NCBI GenBank assembly: GCA_903861055.1
Contig: CAIOSU010000241.1
Coordinates: 1 to 33,246, forward strand
Direction: 5' to 3'
Length of the DNA: 33,246 nucleotides
Source: an uncultured bacterium
GTDB taxonomy: Bacteria > Bacteroidota > Bacteroidia > Chitinophagales > CAIOSU01
This document shows, piece after piece, positions 14,703 to 21,664 of the stretch; the stretch's first letter is position 1, and every line of letters begins with the position of its first letter. The position numbers and the translations under genes are program-made. Below the pieces are notes generated by a model. It did no database searches. It was not told the origin of the DNA and saw only the letters and a list, made by a program, of their open reading frames with translations.

Positions 14703-16639
14703 TAAAAGTAACCTTACCTGACGGCAGCGTTAGGGATTACGATAACGGTGCTACCGCGCTTGATGTAGCCAAAAGTATAAGCGAAGGTTTAGCCCGCAAC
14801 GTGTTGGCCGCAGAAGTAAATGGAGAAGTGTGGGATGCCACCCGTGCACTACCAGAAGCCACCAAGTTGCGCCTATTAACTTGGAACGACAAAGAAGGTA
14901 AAAACACCCTTTGGCATTCTTCGGCGCACTTAATGGCCGAAGCGCTGGAAGCATTATACCCAGGTACTAAATTTGGTATTGGCCCGCCAATCGAAAACGG
15001 TTTCTATTACGATATCGATTTGGGTGACCGTGCCCCTCTATCAGAAACCGAGTTTAAGGACATAGAGAACAAAATGACAGAGCTTGCCCGCCAAAAAAGC
15101 GCTTTTGTGCGCAAAGAGGTAAGCAAGGCCGATGCAGTTGACTACTTTACCGCAAAAGACGACCAGTACAAACTAGAGTTGATACGCGACTTGGAGGATG
15201 GAAAAATCACTTTTTACACCCAAGGAAACTTTACCGACCTATGCCGCGGCCCGCATATACCCGATACGGGCTTTATTAAGGCCGTAAAGCTACTTAGCGT
15301 AGCTGGGGCATACTGGCGTGGCAACGAGAAAAATAAACAGCTTACGCGCATTTATGCCATCACGTTCCCGAAGGCACAAGAGCTGAGCGACTACTTGATA
15401 TTGTTGGAGGAAGCTAAAAAGCGCGACCACCGTAAATTGGGTAAAGAGCTAGAGCTATTCGCCATCAGCCAAAAAGTAGGCTTGGGCTTGCCGTTGTGGT
15501 TGCCAAAAGGCACCGAGTTGCGCGAGCGCTTGGTCGATTTCCTAAAGGTGGTGCAAAAGAAAGGTGGATATAGCCAAGTTATTACCCCGCACATTGGCCA
15601 TAAAGAGCTTTATGTAACCAGTGGCCACTACGAGAAATACGGCAAAGATTCGTTCCAACCAATCAAAACCCCACAAGAGGGCGAAGAGTATTTCTTGAAA
15701 CCGATGAACTGCCCGCACCACTGCGAGATATACAAAACTAAGCCCCGCTCATACCGCGACCTACCGTTGCGTTTGGCAGAGTTTGGCACCGTATACCGCT
15801 ACGAGCAAAGTGGCGAGCTGCACGGCCTTACCCGCGTGCGCGGCTTTACACAAGATGATGCGCATATTTTCTGCCGTCCCGACCAGGTGAAGGAAGAATT
15901 TATTAAGGTAATCGACATTGTACTTTACGTTTTCAAAGCCCTAGGTTTTGATAATTATACCGCTCAAGTATCGCTTCGCGACCAAGAAGACCGCAGTAAA
16001 TACATTGGTAGCGACGAAAACTGGGAGAAAGCAGAAAGCGCGATTATTGAGGCATGTGCCGAGAAAGGACTAGAAACCGTAGTAGAATATGGCGAAGCCG
16101 CTTTCTATGGCCCTAAGCTCGATTTTATGGTTCGCGATGCCATTGGCCGCCGTTGGCAACTAGGCACTATACAAGTAGATTACAACCTTCCGGAACGATT
16201 TGAGCTAGAATATGTTGGTAGTGATAACATGAAACATCGTCCGGTGATGATTCACCGTGCGCCGTTCGGTTCACTAGAGCGTTTTGTGGCTGTACTTATT
16301 GAACACTGTGCCGGCAATTTTCCGCTTTGGCTTACCCCAGAGCAAGGTATCGTATTGCCAATAAGTGATAAGTACAACGAGTACGCAGAAAAAGTTTCAG
16401 ATTATCTAAAAAATAGCGATATTCGCACCTCCGTTGATGTTCGTAACGAGAAGATCGGCAGGAAGATACGTGACGCTGAAGTTGGTAAAGTTCCTTATAT
16501 GTTAATCATTGGGGAGCAAGAGGCAGAAAACGGAACTGTATCGGTAAGGAAGCATGGAGAAGGCGATTTAGGTACCATGAGTGCTGAAGCATTTGCCAAG
16601 CTAGTGCAGGATGAAGTGAACAAACAATTGAACCGTTAA
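14699..16639 (+). CDS. thrS: threonyl-tRNA synthetase
   Basis: Class II aminoacyl-tRNA synthetase of 646 aa that charges tRNA-Thr and edits Ser-tRNA-Thr. Domains in order are TGS (1-62), the editing/SAD domain with HSSAH (73-77) and CRGPH (182-186), the catalytic core (about 245-540), and the anticodon-binding HGTP domain (about 545-640). The catalytic zinc ligands are visible: Cys338 in MNCPHHC, His389 in QDDAHIF and the His of VMIHRAPFGS. Class II motif 2 is around FGTVYRYEQSGELHGLTRVR. Length is normal. It overlaps the TPR gene by four bases and precedes infC by 20 bp, forming the conserved thrS-infC-rpmI-rplT cluster. Confidence 0.97.
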   Translation: MIKVTLPDGSVRDYDNGATALDVAKSISEGLARNVLAAEVNGEVWDATRALPEATKLRLLTWNDKEGKNTLWHSSAHLMAEALEALYPGTKFGIGPPIENGFYYDIDLGDRAPLSETEFKDIENKMTELARQKSAFVRKEVSKADAVDYFTAKDDQYKLELIRDLEDGKITFYTQGNFTDLCRGPHIPDTGFIKAVKLLSVAGAYWRGNEKNKQLTRIYAITFPKAQELSDYLILLEEAKKRDHRKLGKELELFAISQKVGLGLPLWLPKGTELRERLVDFLKVVQKKGGYSQVITPHIGHKELYVTSGHYEKYGKDSFQPIKTPQEGEEYFLKPMNCPHHCEIYKTKPRSYRDLPLRLAEFGTVYRYEQSGELHGLTRVRGFTQDDAHIFCRPDQVKEEFIKVIDIVLYVFKALGFDNYTAQVSLRDQEDRSKYIGSDENWEKAESAIIEACAEKGLETVVEYGEAAFYGPKLDFMVRDAIGRRWQLGTIQVDYNLPERFELEYVGSDNMKHRPVMIHRAPFGSLERFVAVLIEHCAGNFPLWLTPEQGIVLPISDKYNEYAEKVSDYLKNSDIRTSVDVRNEKIGRKIRDAEVGKVPYMLIIGEQEAENGTVSVRKHGEGDLGTMSAEAFAKLVQDEVNKQLNR

Positions 16640-16659
16640 ACAAAAACAACAATACTAAT

Positions 16660-17214
16660 TTGTTAAAGCCAAGAAAACCTTTTGATCGCCGCCCACAGCA
16701 GCAAGAATCAGCACACCGCCTGAACCGTGATATCCGTGCTTTGAATGTGCGTTTGGTCGGCGAAAATGTGGAACCCGGTATTTTTGATACCCGTAAAGCC
16801 CTTAACCTAGCCGAAGAGTTGGGATTAGACTTAGTGGAAATATCGCCAAAAGCCGATCCACCCGTTTGCCGTATAGTAGACTATAATAAGTTTCTGTACG
16901 AGAAGAAGAAGAAAGAAAAGGAAATCAAGGCTAAGGCAACTAAAACCGTGATTAAGGAAGTACGTTTTACACCGAACACTGATGACCACGATTTCGAGTT
17001 CAAAACCAAGCATGCTGAAAACTTCTTGAAAGAAGGTGCCAAGGTTAAAGCCTACGTGCAGTTTAAAGGAAGGGGTATTTTGTTTCAAGAGCGCGGAGAG
17101 TTGATGTTGTTGAAATTTGCCGAGCGATTGGCAGAATTGGGAGTGCTAGAGCAAATGCCGAAGCTAGAAGGACGCCGAATGATAGCGTTTTTGGCGCCAA
17201 AGCCAAAAAAATAA
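16660..17214 (+). CDS. infC: translation initiation factor IF-3
   Basis: 184-aa IF-3 with the N-terminal domain (about 20-90, RLNRDIRALNVRLVGENVEPG and ADPPVCRIVDYNKFLYE), a basic helical linker (KKKKEKEIKAKATKT), and a C-terminal domain (about 95-180, KEVRFTPNTDDHDFEFK, EGAKVKAYVQFKGR). It binds the 30S subunit, discriminates against non-initiator tRNA and non-AUG codons, and blocks premature 50S joining. The only sensible start is the TTG at 16660: no ATG, GTG or ATT is in frame in the 20-bp gap after thrS. A rare start codon on infC is the basis of IF-3 autoregulation in E. coli (AUU), so the same logic probably applies here. Confidence 0.95.
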   Translation: MLKPRKPFDRRPQQQESAHRLNRDIRALNVRLVGENVEPGIFDTRKALNLAEELGLDLVEISPKADPPVCRIVDYNKFLYEKKKKEKEIKAKATKTVIKEVRFTPNTDDHDFEFKTKHAENFLKEGAKVKAYVQFKGRGILFQERGELMLLKFAERLAELGVLEQMPKLEGRRMIAFLAPKPKK

Positions 17215-17237
17215 TAGACAGAAAGAAATATTATCCA

Positions 17238-17245
17238 TATCTTTG
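17238..17245 (+). promoter_or_regulatory. internal -7 promoter element before rpmI
   Basis: TATCTTTG, a perfect TAnnTTTG match, in the 48-bp gap between infC and rpmI, 17 bp before the ATG. It suggests that rpmI-rplT can be transcribed independently of thrS-infC. No -33 TTG at proper spacing was found. Confidence 0.45.
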
Positions 17246-17262
17246 CCAAAATTTTTACGTCG

Positions 17263-17460
17263 ATGCCTAAAATGAAAACCAACTCGAGTGCCAAAAAACG
17301 TTTCAAGTTAACGGGCTCTGGTAAAGTAAAGCGTGCACACGCCTTCACAAACCACATTCTTACCAAAAAGAGCCACAAGCGCAAGAAAGCTTTGGGTCAA
17401 TTTGCCATTGTGGACCCTACTGATGAGCAACGAGTGAAGCGCATGTTGGCCATGGCTTAA
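17263..17460 (+). CDS. rpmI: 50S ribosomal protein L35
   Basis: 65-aa highly basic protein with the L35 signature MPKMKTNSSAKKRFKLTGSG at the start, followed by KVKRAHAFTNHILTKKSHKR and ending in RVKRMLAMA. It is a structural protein of the large subunit. Length is exactly typical. It is third in the thrS-infC-rpmI-rplT cluster, with 60 bp to rplT. Confidence 0.97.
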   Translation: MPKMKTNSSAKKRFKLTGSGKVKRAHAFTNHILTKKSHKRKKALGQFAIVDPTDEQRVKRMLAMA

Positions 17461-17520
17461 GCCTAGCACAACAGCCAAATAGAGAATTGTAGATTTAAGA
17501 AAAGAGTAAAACAATAAAAA

Positions 17521-17865
17521 ATGCCTAGGTCAGTAAATCACGTTGCTTCCCGAGCTCGCCGTAAGAGGATGTTGAAGTTGGCGAAAGGTTATTTCGGTCG
17601 CCGGAAGAACGTTTGGACAGTAGCCAAGAATGCCATTGAAAAAGGTTTGGTATATGCATACCGTGACCGTAAAGCCAAGAAACGTGAGTTCCGCTCTTTG
17701 TGGATCGCTCGTATCAACGCTGCCGTTCGCACCGAAGGTTTGAGCTATAGCCAATTCATCCACAAGCTGGATGTAGCAAACCTTAACCTTAACCGCAAAG
17801 TTTTGGCCGATTTGGCCATGAACCACCCAGAGGCTTTCAAAGCCGTGGTTGCTAAGGTAAAGTAA
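17521..17865 (+). CDS. rplT: 50S ribosomal protein L20
   Basis: 114-aa basic L20: MPRSVNHVASRARRKRMLKL at the N-terminal rRNA-binding arm, the GYFGRRKNVWTVAKNAIEKG core and the globular end RTEGLSYSQFIHKLDVANLN..RKVLADLA. It binds 23S rRNA early in 50S assembly. In E. coli L20 also represses rpmI-rplT by binding a leader pseudoknot; no such structure could be identified by eye here. It is the last gene of the cluster, followed by an intrinsic terminator. Confidence 0.97.
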   Translation: MPRSVNHVASRARRKRMLKLAKGYFGRRKNVWTVAKNAIEKGLVYAYRDRKAKKREFRSLWIARINAAVRTEGLSYSQFIHKLDVANLNLNRKVLADLAMNHPEAFKAVVAKVK

Positions 17866-17888
17866 GTTACTTATAACTATACACCTAT

Positions 17889-17913
17889 AGGCCGCTCCCC
17901 AAAGGAGTGGCCT
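17889..17913 (+). terminator. intrinsic terminator after rplT
   Basis: Ten-bp stem, AGGCCGCTCC (17889-17898) with GGAGTGGCCT (17904-17913), one G-U pair, loop CCAAA. It is followed by TTGTGTCTTT rather than a clean T run. Confidence 0.75.
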
Positions 17914-18204
17914 TTGTGTCTTTGGGGTAGTTGATTAGTTAATTGGTTGATTGGTTATTAGTTGTTGTTTGTTCTAACCACCCCTTTTATCATGCCGATT
18001 TTGAGAGGCATCTTCTTGAGCAATCTGTTGGACTTCAAAAATGCTAGTTAAAATAAGGCTTAACGGGTGAGCCTCAAAACACCCAAACCCGCTCCAACAT
18101 TAATTAAAAGTACACGACAAAACCCCAAGCAAAGTAAAAGTGCAGTTACTCGGAATCAATCCCAACGCATTTTCGTTACTTTGCCTATAGCAAGCTGAGA
18201 TACC
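17914..18204. other. intergenic gap with repeat array and weak promoter, no gene
   Basis: Between the rplT terminator and the next gene. It contains the TTGGTTA-type array (17929-17969), then about 200 bp with no ORF longer than about 20 codons, and a near-consensus -7 element TTACTTTG at 18176-18183, 21 bp before the ATG at 18205. No RNA gene was recognised. Confidence 0.6.
17929..17969 (+). repeat. TTGGTTA-type short-period array after rplT
   Basis: Units GTTGATTA, GTTAATTG, GTTGATTG, GTTATTA and GTTGTTG, period 7-8 bp, 15 bp after the rplT terminator. It is the same family as the arrays around the SpoU methyltransferase and in the rdgB leader. Confidence 0.75.
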
Positions 18205-18702
18205 ATGTCAAACTCCAACCTTTTTACCCAACTGCCCTCCACAAGCCGCGTGTGGGTATACCAAAGCAATAAGGTATTTACGCCCGACCAAGCAGCAAGT
18301 GTGCAACGGGATATTGCGGCATTTGTAAGCGGCTGGACAGCACACAAGCTAAAAGTGGCCGCTGGTGGCGAGTTGGTATACAACCGCTTCGTTATTCTGG
18401 CTGCCGATGAGCGGGAGGTGGGCGTGAGTGGCTGCTCCATTGATAGCTCGGTGCACTTTATAAAAGAGCTAGGTGCAAAGTACGGTGTGGACTTCTTTGA
18501 CCGGTTTAATGTAGCTTATAAAATTGGCAATGAAGTGGACTCGGCAAATAGAGCAGGGTTCGAAGCTTTTTTAGCTCAAGGCGCTATTACCCCCGACACA
18601 CTAGTGTATAACAACCTAATTGAAACCCTCAGCGACCTACATACTAAGTGGGAAGTACCCTTTAAAGAGAGCTGGCACAGCCGGCTTTTTCAGCTAACAT
18701 AG
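18205..18702 (+). CDS. GCSID-motif conserved protein, function unknown
   Basis: 165-aa cytoplasmic protein. Recognisable blocks are SRVWVYQSNKVFTPDQA (13-29), FVSGWTAHKLKV, the central NRFVILAADE..VGVSGCSIDSSVHFIKELG and the C-terminal KWEVPFKESWHSRLF. I recall proteins with these blocks as conserved in Bacteroidota and carried in databases under the name ABC transporter ATPase. There is no Walker A (GxxGxGKS/T), Walker B or ABC signature here, so that name is not supported. The conserved GCSID cysteine/serine and the SWH motif near the end could form an active or metal site, but this is speculative. It is a single gene between rplT and the 42-aa peptide. Confidence 0.8.
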   Translation: MSNSNLFTQLPSTSRVWVYQSNKVFTPDQAASVQRDIAAFVSGWTAHKLKVAAGGELVYNRFVILAADEREVGVSGCSIDSSVHFIKELGAKYGVDFFDRFNVAYKIGNEVDSANRAGFEAFLAQGAITPDTLVYNNLIETLSDLHTKWEVPFKESWHSRLFQLT

Positions 18703-18730
18703 GCATCAAATTTTGGTGGTTTTAAGAAGT

Positions 18731-18820
18731 TTTTCAGTTTTTTTCAAAATTAAATAACTGAAAACCAATCATTTGAGATTATTTGAAAAATCTTTCAACG
18801 CACCTGTAACCTTTTCAAAT
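18731..18820 (+). promoter_or_regulatory. two inverted repeats upstream of the 42-aa peptide
   Basis: TTTTCAGTT (18731-18739) pairs with AACTGAAAA (18756-18764). ATTTGAAAA (18781-18789) pairs with TTTTCAAAT (18812-18820). Both are perfect 9-bp inverted repeats in an AT-rich gap of 154 bp. They could be operator-like sites or the terminator region of the gene ending at 18702. Confidence 0.35.
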
Positions 18821-18856
18821 GCTTTGCGTAAAAGAAGTTAATAAAAACACGGAGAT

Positions 18857-18985
18857 ATGAACAAGATGATGAGAATTGGAGCCGCAGTATGTGTTTTAGC
18901 ATTTTTTACCAGCTTTACCATGCCACAAGAACAATCGCAAGTTCAAGTAGAGAAATCTACTACCGAAGTTGTTGCTTGCTTGTAA
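18857..18985 (+). CDS. 42-aa secreted or membrane peptide, function unknown
   Basis: An ATG at 18857 opens a 42-codon frame ending at TAA 18983-18985. The peptide is MNKMMRIGAAVCVLAFFTSF, followed by a Glu/Gln/Val-rich tail that ends EVVACL. Charged residues before a hydrophobic core of about 13 residues look like a signal peptide with cleavage near FTMP, leaving about 20 residues with a C-terminal Cys. It could instead be a small membrane protein. GGAGAT directly before the ATG is too close to be a standard Shine-Dalgarno site. The frame is followed by a 24-nt hairpin, a 14-bp palindrome and a good terminator, which supports transcription of this stretch. Inverted repeats also occupy the upstream 150 bp. 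Confidence 0.55.
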   Translation: MNKMMRIGAAVCVLAFFTSFTMPQEQSQVQVEKSTTEVVACL

Positions 18986-19002
18986 GGTAAGCATAACTGC
19001 CT

Positions 19003-19059
19003 GGTATAACCTAGGAGGTTCATACCCATAAACAGTACTTTATTAGTAGCCTAGGCTAC
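19003..19059 (+). ncRNA. structured 3' region: bulged hairpin plus 14-bp palindrome
   Basis: GGTATAACCT (19003-19012) pairs with AGGTT and ATACC (19016-19020, 19022-19026) around a 3-base loop with a single bulged C, giving a 10-bp stem. The perfect palindrome GTAGCCTAGGCTAC follows at 19046-19059. Together with the terminator at 19073 they form a compact structured segment downstream of the 42-aa peptide. It could be a structured 3' UTR or a small RNA; no known family is recognised. Confidence 0.4.
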
Positions 19060-19072
19060 ATAACATACTAGG

Positions 19073-19093
19073 GTCCACTTCGGTGGACTTTTT
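19073..19093 (+). terminator. intrinsic terminator after the 42-aa peptide region
   Basis: GTCCAC (19073-19078), stable TTCG tetraloop, GTGGAC (19083-19088), then five T residues. It lies 24 bp from the convergent DASS symporter stop. Confidence 0.88.
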
Positions 19094-19116
19094 AATTGCC
19101 CCTACCCTCGCATTGC

Positions 19117-20586
19117 TTATAAACCAAAAACAAAATGCCCGAACAAAAGCATGGTGCCAGTAATAAGGACTGCACCTGCCAAATCCAACAAGAAGCCCGC
19201 ACGAGCCATTTCTCTGGCAGTTATCATTTCCGAACCGAATACAATGGTGTTTGGCGCGGTAGCCACTGGAAGCATAAAGCCCAACGATGCGGCGAATGTA
19301 GCAGGCAACATTAAATATAATGGATTAATGCCCGACCCAATGGCTATAGCCGCCAAAATGGGCAGCACCAACGTAACCGTAGCCACATTGCTGGCAAACT
19401 CACTCAACAAGGTTACCAATACACAAATCAAAAAAATCATTGCCCAAGCAGGTAATGCGGTGAGGAAGGAGATTTCGCCAGCCAACCAATCGGCCAAGCC
19501 CGATACTCCGAACCCTTCAGCCAAGGCAAACCCGCCACCAAACAACAGTATTACACTTAGCGGCATTTTTTGCACCGTTTTCCAATCCATCAATGTGGAT
19601 TTTTTGTCTTTTTTGGAAGGTATTAAAAACAATATGCTCGCCATGGCAATAGCCACCGTACCATCCAGAAAATAGCCTTTGTTATCCCCAAAAAAACTGG
19701 CCCAGCCAGGAAAACTGAATCTGCCAATATTGGCTTCGGCACGGGTAAACCACAACAGTGCTGTAATGCCAAAAATCAAGCTCACCATTTTTTCCTCGTA
19801 GGTCATTTTGCCCAACGAGGCATATTCGCTTTTAAAAATGTGCAGCGTTTCTGCTGGATTTTCCAACGTAGGTATTTTGTGCTGCCAGCGCAAGATGCCA
19901 TAGCAAGCAAAAAGCATCATCAGCGACGTTGGAACCCCATATATAAACCACTGTAAAAACGTAACCTGCGGCTGATTCGGGAAGATGGCCTGAAACTGAG
20001 ATACGAATATCATATTGGTAGGCGTGCCTATCATGGTAGCCATACCACCAATACTGGCCGCGTAGGCAATACCCAATAAAAACGACTTCGCCACGGGCAT
20101 GGCCCTATCGCCCAGCAAATCTTTCATTTTGGCTATTACAGCAAGGGTGGTAGGCACCATCATCATAGTAGTGGCCGTGTTGCTTATCCACATGGAGATA
20201 AAGTAGGTGGCCGCCATCATGCCCAACAATACTAGCTTTAAGTCGGTGCCGATGATAAGAATTGTTTTGAGTGCGATGCGCCGGTGGAGGTCCCATTTTT
20301 CCATTGCAAAGGCTAATATAAACCCACCAATAAAGAGCATCAGCACATCGTTCATATACAGTGGCGCCACAGCCTTGGCACCCATAATACCTAACAAAGG
20401 AAACAGAAACACCGGCAAGAAAGACGTAACCGCGAGTGGCACAGCCTCGGTAATCCACCACATCGCCATCCAAATGGTTACCAATCCCATGGCGGATACC
20501 ATTGGCTCAGGCTGTACGGACTCAAACATAGCCCAAGTGGCAATACCCAAAGCTGGACCCAATATTATTTTTAGCCACTGGTTCAT
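19117..20586 (-). CDS. DASS/SLC13-family sodium:dicarboxylate (anion) symporter
   Basis: 489-aa polytopic inner-membrane transporter with about 11-12 hydrophobic segments. The two inverted-repeat SNT signatures are present: ISNTATTMMMVPTTLAVI in the first half and FASNVATVTLVLPILAAIA in the second. MIGTPTNMIF and PNTIVFGSEM are also family-typical. DASS proteins such as VcINDY and CitT import C4-dicarboxylates, citrate, 2-oxoglutarate or sulfate with Na+. The substrate cannot be read from sequence. It is last in a minus-strand run behind a BASS symporter (60-bp gap) and a TauD-like dioxygenase. A dicarboxylate or 2-oxoglutarate importer would fit that neighbourhood, but this is inference. Confidence 0.92.
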   Translation of the reverse strand: MNQWLKIILGPALGIATWAMFESVQPEPMVSAMGLVTIWMAMWWITEAVPLAVTSFLPVFLFPLLGIMGAKAVAPLYMNDVLMLFIGGFILAFAMEKWDLHRRIALKTILIIGTDLKLVLLGMMAATYFISMWISNTATTMMMVPTTLAVIAKMKDLLGDRAMPVAKSFLLGIAYAASIGGMATMIGTPTNMIFVSQFQAIFPNQPQVTFLQWFIYGVPTSLMMLFACYGILRWQHKIPTLENPAETLHIFKSEYASLGKMTYEEKMVSLIFGITALLWFTRAEANIGRFSFPGWASFFGDNKGYFLDGTVAIAMASILFLIPSKKDKKSTLMDWKTVQKMPLSVILLFGGGFALAEGFGVSGLADWLAGEISFLTALPAWAMIFLICVLVTLLSEFASNVATVTLVLPILAAIAIGSGINPLYLMLPATFAASLGFMLPVATAPNTIVFGSEMITAREMARAGFLLDLAGAVLITGTMLLFGHFVFGL

Positions 20587-20646
20587 TAAAGGAGGTTAGG
20601 TTGCTAAGTTAATATTAATGAGGAATTTGAAAGTAACCATCTAAAG

Positions 20647-21531
20647 CTAACTCGGCCTGGTGCGCCACCAAAAAGCCAAAGCAAAGCCCGAGATAATATG
20701 CCAGATACCCCACCAAGCGGCAATAAGCGCCATGCCGCCCGAGCCACCAAAAAAATTGAAAACCAGCACCAACCCGAGGCCCGAGTTCTGTATGCCCGAC
20801 TCTATCGCCACCGAACGCCTATCGGGTTCTGGTAGCCGGAACAGGTATGCTAAGCCGTAGCCGCTGGCCAATGCTAGGGCATTGTGTACAAACACCAGTA
20901 GCATCACCACATCAAGATAAGCGACGAATACATGGGCATTTTTAGTAAACGCCATAGCCACAAAAGCTACAAACACCAGCATAGAAAGGTTGCTTATAGG
21001 TTTGCGTATTCTATCCGTTAGGGTCGGGAACTTATAATTGAAGGCCATACCTAGCAGAAGAGGCAACAATAAGATTACTAATATGGATTGGAACATAGCC
21101 CAAGCATCCATAACTATTTCTTGCTCATTTTCCGTGCCAGGCAGTAGGCTGCTCCAAAAAGCAAAATTGATGGGTGTGGCAAAAATGGCTACTATAGTAG
21201 AAATAGCACTAATGGACACCGAAAGTGCCGCATTGCCCCGAGCATATTGGCAAAGGAAGTTAGAGATATTGCCGCCCGGGCATGCCGCCACCAGTATCAT
21301 ACCCAGTGCCATGGCAGGGTCAGGTTTCCAAACCAGTATCAACAAATAAGTAAGAGCTGGCATGGTAACAAACTGCGCTAGCAAACCCACCAACGACGAC
21401 TTTGGGGTGTCCATTACCCTACGGAAATCAGCCCATTTCAAATCAAGCGCCACGCCAAACACAATAAACCCGATACAAATGTTAAGGGCTATTAAGTTGT
21501 TTTCGTTAAAATTAAGTTGGATGGTTTCCAA
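20647..21531 (-). CDS. bile acid:sodium symporter (BASS) family transporter
   Basis: 294-aa inner-membrane protein with about 9-10 hydrophobic helices. The hallmark region MILVAACPGGNISNFLCQYA with GNAALSVSISAIST (broken helix pair at the substrate site) and the later ESGIQNSGLGLVL segment match the BASS/ASBT_NM fold. Bacterial members move bile acids, pantoate, 2-keto acids or other organic anions with Na+; the substrate here is unknown. The upstream gap holds a heptamer array (21536-21566) with an inverted partner at 21651-21661. It lies between the DASS symporter and the TauD-like gene on the same strand. Confidence 0.92.
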   Translation of the reverse strand: METIQLNFNENNLIALNICIGFIVFGVALDLKWADFRRVMDTPKSSLVGLLAQFVTMPALTYLLILVWKPDPAMALGMILVAACPGGNISNFLCQYARGNAALSVSISAISTIVAIFATPINFAFWSSLLPGTENEQEIVMDAWAMFQSILVILLLPLLLGMAFNYKFPTLTDRIRKPISNLSMLVFVAFVAMAFTKNAHVFVAYLDVVMLLVFVHNALALASGYGLAYLFRLPEPDRRSVAIESGIQNSGLGLVLVFNFFGGSGGMALIAAWWGIWHIISGFALAFWWRTRPS

Positions 21532-21535
21532 GAAG

Positions 21536-21566
21536 GTTACGAGTTGCGAGTTACGGGTTACAAGTT
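21536..21566 (+). repeat. GTTACGA-type heptamer array
   Basis: Four in-register heptamers GTTACGA, GTTGCGA, GTTACGG, GTTACAA and a partial GTT. It lies 4 bp upstream of the minus-strand BASS gene start. GTTACGGGTTA (21550-21560) has an inverted partner AAACCCGTAAC at 21651-21661, next to the TauD-like gene stop. Confidence 0.8.
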
Positions 21567-21664
21567 AAATTCTGCATTATATGGGAAAACAATATTAATT
21601 TCTAGACGATTAGCGATAAAACTTGGCTTGGTTCTAATTTTTAAAACTCGAAACCCGTAACTAA

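Noticed and set aside
18205..18702. ABC transporter ATPase identity
   Set aside because: No Walker A, Walker B or ABC signature in the 165 residues.
20587..20596. AAAGGAGG as a ribosome-binding site
   Set aside because: It is on the plus strand while the adjacent gene reads on the minus strand, and the lineage does not depend on Shine-Dalgarno sites.
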